Source of the DNA: Streptomyces mutabilis
GTDB taxonomy: Bacteria; Actinomycetota; Actinomycetes; Streptomycetales; Streptomycetaceae
Direction: 5' to 3'
NCBI RefSeq assembly: GCF_014649815.1
Contig: NZ_BMTT01000003.1
Coordinates: forward strand, 472,416 to 536,415
Length of the DNA stretch: 64,000 nt
Both the position numbers and the translations under genes were made by a program. Below the pieces are notes generated by a model. It worked only from the letters and a program-made list of their open reading frames with translations. It was not told where the DNA came from and searched no databases. Positions 56,313 to 63,389 of this stretch are shown piece by piece; the stretch's first letter is position 1, and every line of letters begins with the position of its first letter.

Positions 56313-56612
56313 TCACGTGAGCGGCGGCCCCGGCTCCGGGTCGGGCACGGGCTCCGGTCCCGGCGGGATCGGCGACGGGGAGGGCTCGGGCGGGCCCGGG
56401 TGCGGTGGCGGCGGGGTCGGCTGGGGGCCGGGTCCCGGGGGCTGGGGAGTCGGTTCCGGGGCGGGTCCCGGGGGCGGAGGCGGAGGGGTCGGTTGCGGCC
56501 CGGGGCCGGGGGTCGGCACCGGGTCCGGGTGCGGTTGGGGCTCCGGGTCCGGACCGGGGGCCGGCCCGGGGGTGGGACCGGGCGGGACGGGATCCGGATA
56601 CGGGTTCGTCAT
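56313..56612 (-). CDS. Small proline-glycine-rich protein
   Basis: 99 residues, almost entirely Pro, Gly, Asp, Glu, Gln and Thr (TNPYPDPVPPGPTPGPAPG and similar runs), with no Cys, signal peptide or hydrophobic helix. ATG at 56612 with GGAGGA nine nt upstream, which argues that it is expressed. Intrinsically disordered; function unknown. Opposite frames in this GC-rich tract are also open, so strand choice rests on the ribosome site. Confidence 0.55.
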   Translation of the reverse strand: MTNPYPDPVPPGPTPGPAPGPDPEPQPHPDPVPTPGPGPQPTPPPPPPGPAPEPTPQPPGPGPQPTPPPPHPGPPEPSPSPIPPGPEPVPDPEPGPPLT

Positions 56613-56790
56613 GACTGCTGTCCTCCGGCCAGTCGGTCGACATCGGCTCTGGACTTGTCCCCCGCCTACCCGAGGGTCGCCTCCCCACTCACTCCTCTGC
56701 GGGAACACGCTGGGACCAGGTGGCGCAGGGCGGGCCGGGGACCGGCTCGGGATGCGCTCCGGGGACGCCCGGCAGGCGCACGGAGCCTGC

Positions 56791-57429
56791 CTACCGGAGC
56801 CGTGCTGCCGCCGCCCCCGCGGCCAGTCCCGGCGCAGGGCTGGCCAGTACCAGGGCGGTGGCCTCGGCCGACTCCCGGGCGGGCGCCATGGATGCCTGGG
56901 CCAGGACGATCGCGTCGGCGCCGGTGACGGCTTCGGCCGTCTCGGCCACCGACCGCAGGTAGCCCTCGGTGTCACCGGCCTCGAACCGCGACCAGGCGCC
57001 CTCGACGAGACGGGCCCGTACCTCGACGGCACGCCTCGCGCGCCTGGCCTCCTCCCGGATCAGCTCCGCCGTCGGCGTGAGCGTGCTCTCCAGGGCGGCG
57101 AGGACCACGACGCGCGGACCGGCGACCACCGCTGCGGCGGCCATCGGCCGGTCCACCCGCAGCACCGGCACCCCGGCGTCGGCGGCGACCGACTCGGCGA
57201 CACCTCCGATCGTCGAGCAGGTGCAAAGAACGGCCCGTGCTCCCTCGGCGACGGCCCGCCGCACCACGGCCCGGACGGCGTCCGTCACCGCCCGGGGCCC
57301 GTCGCGCCGCGCCCGGTCCAGCAGCTCGGCCTCGACGTGATGCCGCAGCTCCAGACCCGGGTGCGCCTCGTCGCGCAGGGCGTCGAAGACCGGGACGTGC
57401 ACGGCCGAGGTGTGCAGCAGCGCCAGCAC
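56791..57429 (-). CDS. Asp/Glu racemase-superfamily protein
   Basis: 212 residues. The Cys of LCTCSTIGGVAES is the first catalytic cysteine of the Asp/Glu/hydantoin racemase fold. The second conserved Cys is not clear: the expected position near DAIVLAQASMAP carries Ala-Gln-Ala. It may be a one-cysteine family member or inactive as a racemase. Last gene of a probable panD-GNAT-racemase operon (42-bp gap). Confidence 0.75.
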   Translation of the reverse strand: MLALLHTSAVHVPVFDALRDEAHPGLELRHHVEAELLDRARRDGPRAVTDAVRAVVRRAVAEGARAVLCTCSTIGGVAESVAADAGVPVLRVDRPMAAAAVVAGPRVVVLAALESTLTPTAELIREEARRARRAVEVRARLVEGAWSRFEAGDTEGYLRSVAETAEAVTGADAIVLAQASMAPARESAEATALVLASPAPGLAAGAAAARLR

Positions 57430-57471
57430 GTCTCCCCCTGGGTCTCCGGCTCGTCGCTCTCGTGGCCCGCG

Positions 57472-57816
57472 TCAGAACCGCTCGGGATGCGCCACGAGCC
57501 ATTCCTTCGCCGCACGCAGCAGCTCGGGGTCGGCCGCGGGAGCCTCGTCCGGGTGACGCTCCGCCCACTTCACGACGTATGGGCACAGCGGGGCGACGAC
57601 GACACGCTCGTGCCCGGCGAGGGCGTACAGCTCGTGCGCCAGCGAACCCGCGATGCCCCGGCCCTCGTGGGCCGGCTCGACGACGGTGTGCACGGGGACG
57701 AGGGCGCGCTCGGGGGCGTCCAGGACGAAGTACTCGATGCGGCCGACGACCTCACCGCCGCCGATCGCCTCCAGGCGGCCCGCCGCCCGGTCGTCACGGA
57801 TCTCGATGTCGCTCAC
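57472..57816 (-). CDS. Small GNAT (PF14542-type) protein next to panD
   Basis: 114 residues. GRIEYFVLDAPERALVPVHTVVEPAHEGRGIAGSLAHELYAL includes the V-x-P-x-xx-G-x-G acetyl-CoA loop; CPYVVKWAERHPD is the typical C terminus of the YjdJ-like short GNATs. I chose the GTG at 57816, seven nt after GAGGAG; a GTG two codons upstream is too close to that site. It lies 32 bp downstream of panD, recalling PanZ (a GNAT that triggers PanD maturation in enterobacteria), although it is not a PanZ orthologue by sequence. Confidence 0.82.
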   Translation of the reverse strand: MSDIEIRDDRAAGRLEAIGGGEVVGRIEYFVLDAPERALVPVHTVVEPAHEGRGIAGSLAHELYALAGHERVVVAPLCPYVVKWAERHPDEAPAADPELLRAAKEWLVAHPERF

Positions 57817-57848
57817 GGCCACGCTCCTCGTCCGCGCAGTTCAGTGGG

Positions 57849-58268
57849 TCAGGACGACACGGCCTGGGGGCTGCGCTCCTGGTCCGATCCCGGCACCGGC
57901 TCGGACGGGTCGGCGCCGAGGGCGACGATACGGTTGTCGCCGTCCACGTGCACCACCCGCGGCCGCAGGGCCCTCGCCTCGGCGTCGGTGACCTGAGCGT
58001 AGCTGATGATGATCACCAGGTCGCCGGGGTGGACGAGGTGGGCCGCGGCCCCGTTGATACCGATCACCCCGGATCCTCGCTCGCCCTCGATGACGTAGGT
58101 CTCGAGCCGGGCCCCGTTGGTGATGTCGACGATGTGCACGAGCTCACCGGGCAGCAGGTCGGCGGCGTCCAGCAGATCGGCGTCGATGGTCACCGAGCCG
58201 ACGTAGTGCAGGTCGGCCTGGGTGACGGTGGCGCGGTGGATCTTGGACTTGAACATTGTACGGAACAT
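57849..58268 (-). CDS. panD: Aspartate 1-decarboxylase proenzyme
   Basis: 139 residues. Makes beta-alanine for pantothenate/CoA. Self-cleavage occurs between Gly24 and Ser25 (HYVGSVTID), converting Ser25 to the pyruvoyl group. Active-site Lys9 is in [10 protein letters not shown]; Tyr58-type residues are in the [10 protein letters not shown] block, and [17 protein letters not shown] is typical. Length is usual for actinobacteria. ATG with GGGAG upstream. First gene of the panD-GNAT-racemase run, just left of the IS remnant that marks the island edge. Confidence 0.95.
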   Translation of the reverse strand: MFRTMFKSKIHRATVTQADLHYVGSVTIDADLLDAADLLPGELVHIVDITNGARLETYVIEGERGSGVIGINGAAAHLVHPGDLVIIISYAQVTDAEARALRPRVVHVDGDNRIVALGADPSEPVPGSDQERSPQAVSS

Positions 58269-58529
58269 CGGGGCACTCCCACAAGTAGGCTCCCTGCCTG
58301 CGTTTTTGCAGGTCAAGGGCTGTTTCGACACCCTACAACGAGTCGCATGTCCGGGCAGCTGTCCCCAGGTTCTTCAGGACTCATGCTGACCACTTGCCAA
58401 CTGCGAGCGATAGCTCCTGTCCGGTTCGAGGATGACCCGCTGCGTGCTGTTCTGCCTCGCCCGTTCGAGCGATGGCGCCACTGCGGGGCACCTGCATGAC
58501 TGTCTGCATGACCCCGCAGCCCTCCCTCC

Positions 58530-59356
58530 TGCCCTGTCCGAGCGATCTGTCCGACGCCCGTTGGGAGTTGATGGAGACGATCTTGACGGCCTGGCGGGGC
58601 CGAGCGGCAGAAGGGCTCGCCCAACCTCGGCGGAAAGGTCGCTGACCTGCGGGAAGTCACGAACGCAGATCCTGTTCCTCAACCGGACCGGGGTGCCCTG
58701 GCGCTACCCGCCCCACGACTTCCCTCCGCACGCCACCGTCTTCGGGTGCTTCAGCGCCTGGACCGCCGACGGCACGATCGAGAAACTCGGCCTTCATCTC
58801 CACCGGATGGTCCGTGAGCAGAAGGGACGCAAGGCCGAGCCCACCGCCTGCGTCATCGACGCCCAGTCCTGAAGACCGCACCCAGCGTGCCCCGTGACAC
58901 CCAGGGCACCGACGCCGGCAAGAAGATCGTCGGCCGTAACCGCAGCATCGTCGTCGACACCCACGGCCTGTTACTGCTGATCACAGTGACCGCCGCCAGT
59001 GTCTCGGACACACCGAGGCCGGCCTGCAGCTCCTGACCCGCGTCGCCACCGACCACCCCACGATCAGCAAGGCATGGGTCGACACCGGCTACAAGAAAGA
59101 GGCGATCGAGCACGGCGCCTCACTCGGCATCGACGTCGACGTCGTTCCGCGAAATGAGCAGGTCGAAGGCTTTTCCGTGGTCCCGCGGCGCTGGGTCGTG
59201 GAGCGAAGTCTCGGATGGATCATGATGCACCGCCGCCTCGCCCGCGACTACCAGACCAAACCCGCCCACTCCGAGAGCATGATCCGCCTCGCGACGATCA
59301 CCAACCTCGCAAAACGAGCCACTGGCGAAACAGTCATAGCCTGGCACAATCCATGA
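58530..59356 (+). pseudogene. Decayed IS5-family transposase
   Basis: Translated pieces in several frames join into one DDE transposase. LSDARWELMETILTAWRGR is the N terminus. After a frameshift comes LFLNRTGVPWRYPPHDFPPHATVFGCFSAW, and VIDAQS (first Asp) runs into a stop or frameshift before KTAPSVPRDTQGTDAGKKIVGRNRS. Another shift leads to WVDTGYKKEAIEHG (second Asp) and RRWVVERSLGWIMMHRRLARDY (catalytic Glu), ending AWHNP-stop at 59356. At least three frameshifts mean it is inactive. Clear terminal inverted repeats were not found. It lies at the junction between panD and the biosynthetic genes. Confidence 0.85.
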
Positions 59357-59387
59357 ACTGTTGCTTCTTCGAGCAGGACGTCCTCTC

Positions 59388-60122
59388 TCAGGTGTCGATG
59401 CCGGTGGTGCGGAACTCCTCCGGTACGAGATGACCCGCGCCCGTGATCTCCTTGGTGGCTTCGAGTACGTCCTTCACGGTGTCGATGCCACGCCAGTAGC
59501 CCGAGAGCCGGTAACCGATCAGGGCGCCCTCGGTGGCCAGTTGCGGGAACGTGCTGTCCTCATGGTCGCCCTTGTCCGGCAAGAGCCCGACGACGTGGGG
59601 TTCGAAGACGTAGACGCCTGCGTTGATCCAGTAGGGCAACTGCGGGGACTGGACGAAGCCGCGGATGCGGTCGTTGTCCAGGTCGGCCACTCCCCAGTTG
59701 GACCGGTACGGGGACAGGGCGACCGTGACGGCCCCGCCCTGATGCGTGTGGTACCGACTCAGGTCCACGAGGGAGTCGGTACAGATGACGTCGCCGTTGA
59801 GGACGAAGAAGGGGCCGTCCTCGGGCAGTCGCTCGGCCGCGTGCTTGAGGCCGCCGCCACGGCCCAGAGGCTGGTCCTCGATGGCGTAGCCGACGGTGAC
59901 GCCGAACCGGGACCCGTCACCCACGTAGTCCTGGATCATCTCGTGCTTGTAGCCACCGCTGATCATGACGTGCTTGACGCCGTGCTCGGCGAGCCACAGG
60001 AGCTGGTAGCCGACGATCGGCGCACCCGCCACGGGGACCATGGCCTTCGGCGCGTCGTCCGTGTACGGCCGCATTCTGGTCGCCTGGCCGCCGGCCAGGA
60101 TCAGCGCTTGAGTTACTGGCAT
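59388..60122 (-). CDS. Sugar-1-phosphate nucleotidyltransferase (probable GDP-mannose pyrophosphorylase type)
   Basis: 244 residues, a single NTP-transferase domain without the C-terminal isomerase of long ManC proteins. Seen: ALILAGGQATRMRPYTDDAPKAM (nucleotide loop and Lys), FFVLNGDVICTDS (metal Asp), YWINAGVYVFEP and GYWRGIDTVKDVLEA. Base specificity (GTP, dTTP or UTP) cannot be read reliably. The adjacent GDP-mannose dehydratase makes mannose-1-phosphate guanylyltransferase the best guess. ATG at 60122 with GGAG seven nt upstream. Confidence 0.82.
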   Translation of the reverse strand: MPVTQALILAGGQATRMRPYTDDAPKAMVPVAGAPIVGYQLLWLAEHGVKHVMISGGYKHEMIQDYVGDGSRFGVTVGYAIEDQPLGRGGGLKHAAERLPEDGPFFVLNGDVICTDSLVDLSRYHTHQGGAVTVALSPYRSNWGVADLDNDRIRGFVQSPQLPYWINAGVYVFEPHVVGLLPDKGDHEDSTFPQLATEGALIGYRLSGYWRGIDTVKDVLEATKEITGAGHLVPEEFRTTGIDT

Positions 60123-60605
60123 CGCGTTCTCCGGAGTCATTGGCCCGCACCTGCGGCGGATCGGTGATCGCATGCTGATCACATGCGGGCCGTCCAGTGC
60201 AGACGTGTTCCGAGTCCCGGACGGCCGGACAGGTGGCGCGAGGACGGCGGCGGCCGGTCACGTTCACGAGCTGGTCGGGGGTGACGTCTCCGGACGGCCG
60301 ACAGCGGGGGAGGGGAGCTTGCCGATGTGTTGGTGCCGGCGGACGACCAGGACGCCGACGCCGTCCGGGTGTCCGCCGGGGACGTCGTCGGCCCGGACGC
60401 CGAGCCGGGCCCGGTCGTACTCGCCGGTCCCCCTCGTGCCATGTCCGGTCCCCCTCGTGCCGAGTCCGGACTGCATGCGCATGCAGTGTCGCGGCGGTAC
60501 CTTGTCGATCATCCGGCGGGCCTGCCCGCCGCGACCCGCTCCGTCGACCACCACATCTCCATCCGCATGCGGAGGCCGGGGCCGGACAACGCCCCGGTCA
60601 CGGTG
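60123..60605. promoter_or_regulatory. 483-bp region with several CATGC-centred palindromes
   Basis: No gene is supported. Symmetric elements: CGCATG-N7-CATGCG at 60169-60187 (about 50 bp upstream of the nucleotidyltransferase), the perfect 18-bp palindrome ACTGCATGCGCATGCAGT at 60470-60487, and TCCGCATGCGGA at 60562-60573. A perfect 17-bp direct repeat (60424-60440 and 60445-60461, period 21) lies immediately beside the 18-bp palindrome. These look like operators of a shared regulator. Confidence 0.5.
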
Positions 60606-61640
60606 TCACCAGCTGTCGGCGGCCGCCAGCAGCTCGCCGTAGTCGCGCGTCCGAGATGCCTGCTGCAGGTCCGACTCGACCATGATCTGCATCAGTTCCT
60701 CGAACTTCACCGTGGGTGCCCAGTCCAGCGCGGCCCGGGCCATGCTGGAGTCGGCGCACAGCGTCTCGACTTCGGCCGGGCGGACCAGCGACGGGTCGAT
60801 CACGACGTGGTCCTTCCAGTCGAGGCCCACGGCGTCGAAGGCGATCCGTACCGCGTCGCGGACCGAGTGCATCACGCCGGTCCCGATCACGTAGTCGCCC
60901 GGCTCGTCCTGCTGGAGCATCAGGTGCATCGCCTTGACGTAGTCACCGGCGAAGCCCCAGTCACGCACCGCGTCGAGGTTGCCCAGCGCCAGCTTGTCCT
61001 GCATTCCCAGCTTGATCTGCGCGACGGCCAGTGAGATCTTCCTGGTCACGAACTCGGCACCGCGGCGCGGGGACTCGTGGTTGAACAGGATCCCGGAGAC
61101 GCCGTACATGTTGAACGACTCACGGTAGTTGCGCGTGATGAAGTGACCGTAGGCCTTGGCCACCCCGTACGGACTACGGGGGTGGAACTGGGTCGACTCC
61201 TTCTGCGGAGTCTCCGCGACCTTGCCGAACATCTCCGAGGACGAAGCCTGGTAGAACCGGATCCCGCCGGATCGGGTCGACCTGGAGGTGTTCAGCCCAC
61301 TCACCATTCGAATGGCCTCCAGCATGCGCAGCACGCCGGCGCCGTTGATTTCGGTCACCAGTTCCGGCTGCTGCCACGACATCGGCACGAACGAGACGGC
61401 ACCGAGGTTGTACACCTCGTCGGGCTGGACGTGGTCCAGCGCCGAGACCAGGCTGGCCTGGTCCATGAGGTCACCGTCCACGAAGGACAGATCGGATACG
61501 AGGCGGCTGATCCGTGACTTTCGCGGGTTGGCCTGCCCTCGCATCAGGCCCCATACCTGGTAGCCCTGCGCCAGCAGATGTTCTGCGAGGTACGAGCCGT
61601 CCTGGCCGGTGACCCCGGTGATAAGAGCACGTTTCGACAT
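60606..61640 (-). CDS. GDP-mannose 4,6-dehydratase
   Basis: 344 residues, extended SDR. Converts GDP-D-mannose to GDP-4-keto-6-deoxy-D-mannose. Seen: [19 protein letters not shown] (NADP loop), [30 protein letters not shown] with the catalytic Ser/Glu, and [13 protein letters not shown] with the Y-x3-K pair. [17 protein letters not shown] is diagnostic of the GMD family. In a polyketide cluster this enzyme supplies deoxysugars such as mycosamine. ATG at 61640 with AAGGGG upstream; divergent from the thioesterase gene. Confidence 0.93.
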   Translation of the reverse strand: MSKRALITGVTGQDGSYLAEHLLAQGYQVWGLMRGQANPRKSRISRLVSDLSFVDGDLMDQASLVSALDHVQPDEVYNLGAVSFVPMSWQQPELVTEINGAGVLRMLEAIRMVSGLNTSRSTRSGGIRFYQASSSEMFGKVAETPQKESTQFHPRSPYGVAKAYGHFITRNYRESFNMYGVSGILFNHESPRRGAEFVTRKISLAVAQIKLGMQDKLALGNLDAVRDWGFAGDYVKAMHLMLQQDEPGDYVIGTGVMHSVRDAVRIAFDAVGLDWKDHVVIDPSLVRPAEVETLCADSSMARAALDWAPTVKFEELMQIMVESDLQQASRTRDYGELLAAADSW

Positions 61641-61800
61641 GAAATCCCCTTACGCCGCCACGGGAAAGACGACCGCTATGCCCAGTGAGTTTTCGCGGGA
61701 GCAGTCCCTGCAGGTGACATTCACAGCCGCAAGTCCGCAGTGTCAACGGAAGTCGGGGCACCCTAGTGCATCACCGGGAATTGGCACGGTTACTCATCGG

Positions 61801-61819
61801 GACTGGGGATTTTCCAGTC
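61801..61819. promoter_or_regulatory. PAS-LuxR-like palindrome between the dehydratase and thioesterase genes
   Basis: GACTGGGGATTTTCCAGTC has perfect 6-bp arms. Its left half CTGGGGAT fits the published PimM-type consensus CTVGGGAWWTCCCBAG, and its right half fits partly; the core is one base short. A second half-site, CCGGGAATT, lies at 61774-61782. Located 47 bp before the thioesterase start and 161 bp before the dehydratase start. Confidence 0.45.
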
Positions 61820-61865
61820 AGGAATGGGACGTACTCGTGTCTGACGACTGCCCCGAGGAGACCTC

Positions 61866-62645
61866 ATGCCCCTGCCCGGCACCGACGCAGAGCGCTGGTT
61901 GCGCCGCTTCCGGCCCAACGCCAGTGCCCGCGTACGGCTCGTCTGCTTCCCGCACGCGGGCGGCTCGGCGAGCTTCTACCATCCCGTCGCCATGGCCCAC
62001 GCCGGCGCCGCCGACGTCGTGATCCTCCAGTACCCCGGCCGCCAGGACCGCAGGCGTGAGCCGCTGATGCGCAGCGTTGCCGAGTACGTCGGTCGCGTCG
62101 CGCCGGTCCTCGAGAACGAAAGGCCCTTGCCGACCGTCTTCTTCGGGCACAGCATGGGCGCGGTGCTCGCGTTCGAGACGGCTCTCGCACTCGCTGACAC
62201 GCCGGCCGCGCCCCGAGCGATCATGGCGTCCGGCCGGCGGGCGCCGGCCACGCACCGGGACGAGCAGGTGCACCTGCGCGACGACAAGGGCCTGCTCGAC
62301 GAGTTGCGGCAGCTCAACGGTACCCAGGCGGACCTCCTGGGCGACGAAGAGATCCTGAGGATGACCTTGCCGGCGGTGCGCAGCGACTACCGGGTCATCG
62401 AGACCTACCAGGCCGTGCCGGACCGTACGGTCGACTGCCCGATCACGGTGCTGGTGGGGGACGATGATCCGAAGACAACCGTCGCGGAGGCCGAACGATG
62501 GCGGGAGCACTCCACCGCCACCGCCGCCTTCCGTATGCGCACGTTCCCCGGTGGCCACTTCTACCTGGCCGCGCACCAGGCCGAGGTGAACGCCGAGTTG
62601 GCGGCCACGCTGTCCGCCGTCTCCAGGGGGCCCGCCATCAGGTAG
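61866..62645 (+). CDS. Type II thioesterase (editing thioesterase of a PKS cluster)
   Basis: 259 residues, alpha/beta-hydrolase. VRLVCFPHAGGSASFYHPVA is the characteristic N terminus of type II thioesterases. The nucleophile Ser96 lies in FFGHSMGA, the catalytic Asp is probably in VLVGDDDPKT, and the His is in GGHFYLAAH. Removes stalled or decarboxylated acyl groups from PKS carrier proteins. ATG with GAGGAG eight nt upstream. Divergent from the GDP-mannose dehydratase, followed by a strong terminator. Confidence 0.92.
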   Translation: MPLPGTDAERWLRRFRPNASARVRLVCFPHAGGSASFYHPVAMAHAGAADVVILQYPGRQDRRREPLMRSVAEYVGRVAPVLENERPLPTVFFGHSMGAVLAFETALALADTPAAPRAIMASGRRAPATHRDEQVHLRDDKGLLDELRQLNGTQADLLGDEEILRMTLPAVRSDYRVIETYQAVPDRTVDCPITVLVGDDDPKTTVAEAERWREHSTATAAFRMRTFPGGHFYLAAHQAEVNAELAATLSAVSRGPAIR

Positions 62646-62653
62646 CCGCTTCG

Positions 62654-62688
62654 GGGCCGCTGCCGCACGTGCCGTGCGGCAGCGGCCC
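62654..62688. terminator. Terminator of the thioesterase gene
   Basis: Perfect 15-bp arms (62654-62668 and 62674-62688), loop GTGCC, starting nine bases past the stop. Confidence 0.85.
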
Positions 62689-62700
62689 TGAAGTGTGCAT

Positions 62701-62737
62701 GGTGGCCATGCCTACGTAGCGCTGTGGCATGGCCACC
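62701..62737. repeat. 12-bp perfect inverted repeat next to the IS1182 remnant
   Basis: GGTGGCCATGCC and GGCATGGCCACC, separated by 13 nt. It lies between the thioesterase terminator and the transposase remnant and could be a leftover of the element's end or a second hairpin. Confidence 0.4.
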
Positions 62738-62749
62738 GATCTGCCGGCC

Positions 62750-63090
62750 GTGCCGGACCGCCGCGAGAAGCGGCTGGCTCCCGGAGCTGCGGGCCGCCCG
62801 CGCACGGATGGAGGCCGAGGCCGCCGACAGGGCCCGTCGCCGCCGACGACGAAGGACGCCGCCGTCGGCGGCGAGCAGGCAGCCGTCAGGGCTTTGCCGC
62901 CGAGCCGAAAGCTCGGGCCGACCTCATCCGCCCCCCAACTCCGGTGCGCCAAGGAGGCTTCGGGTCCGCAGGTCAGCCGCCGTTCGACTTCACCGAGATG
63001 CTCGGCCGGTCCGCCAAGAACACCGGTTGTCGCCCCAAGCAAGGTGCTTGTCGACGCCGGGTACTACTCCGAGGCTGTCGCGAGGCCGTG
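62750..63090 (+). pseudogene. Decayed IS1182-type transposase fragment
   Basis: Short blocks of an IS1182-like transposase appear in order but in three frames. RREKRLA / ELRAARARMEAEAADRARR comes first (about 62770-62840), then AAEPKARADL (about 62895-62925), FDFTEMLGRSAKN (about 62985-63022), and VLVDAGYYSEA (about 63045-63080), the last resembling the conserved VLADAGYWSE block. Most of the gene is missing. No intact frame exists, so it is a relic. Confidence 0.6.
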
Positions 63091-63307
63091 ACGGGGTCGG
63101 TACGACCGTCGGCTCCCGCTGCGGGGTCAGGACGGCACTCGCGGCGTTGGCAGCCACCGGCCGCCTGACACAGCCTCCTCGAGGTCTTCCGGCACGAGAC
63201 ACCGGAACAGCTGACATCGCTGCCATGACCCGCTGAACAGCCGGGCGCATCCGTGCACCACGACCTCACCGAGCCATGGACCGACGGGACGGGACGCATC
63301 CGAGCGT

Positions 63308-63351
63308 TCGGCGGTGGGAGCCGGGCGTGATAGCCCGGCTCCCACCGCCGA
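63308..63351 (-). terminator. Terminator of the polyketide synthase gene
   Basis: Perfect 19-bp arms (63308-63326 and 63333-63351) with a 6-nt GTGATA loop, 38 bp beyond the PKS stop on the minus strand. About 217 bp between the transposase relic and this hairpin show no supported gene. Confidence 0.85.
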
Positions 63352-63389
63352 CGACTGCCCGGACAGGCACCCGTCACCGAGACAAGTTG

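Noticed and set aside
58318-59333. GGCTGTTTCG (58318) and CGAAACAGTC (59326) as terminal inverted repeats of the IS5 relic
   Set aside because: The right copy lies inside the transposase coding end (before the stop at 59356), so the pair cannot mark the element's ends; the match is short.
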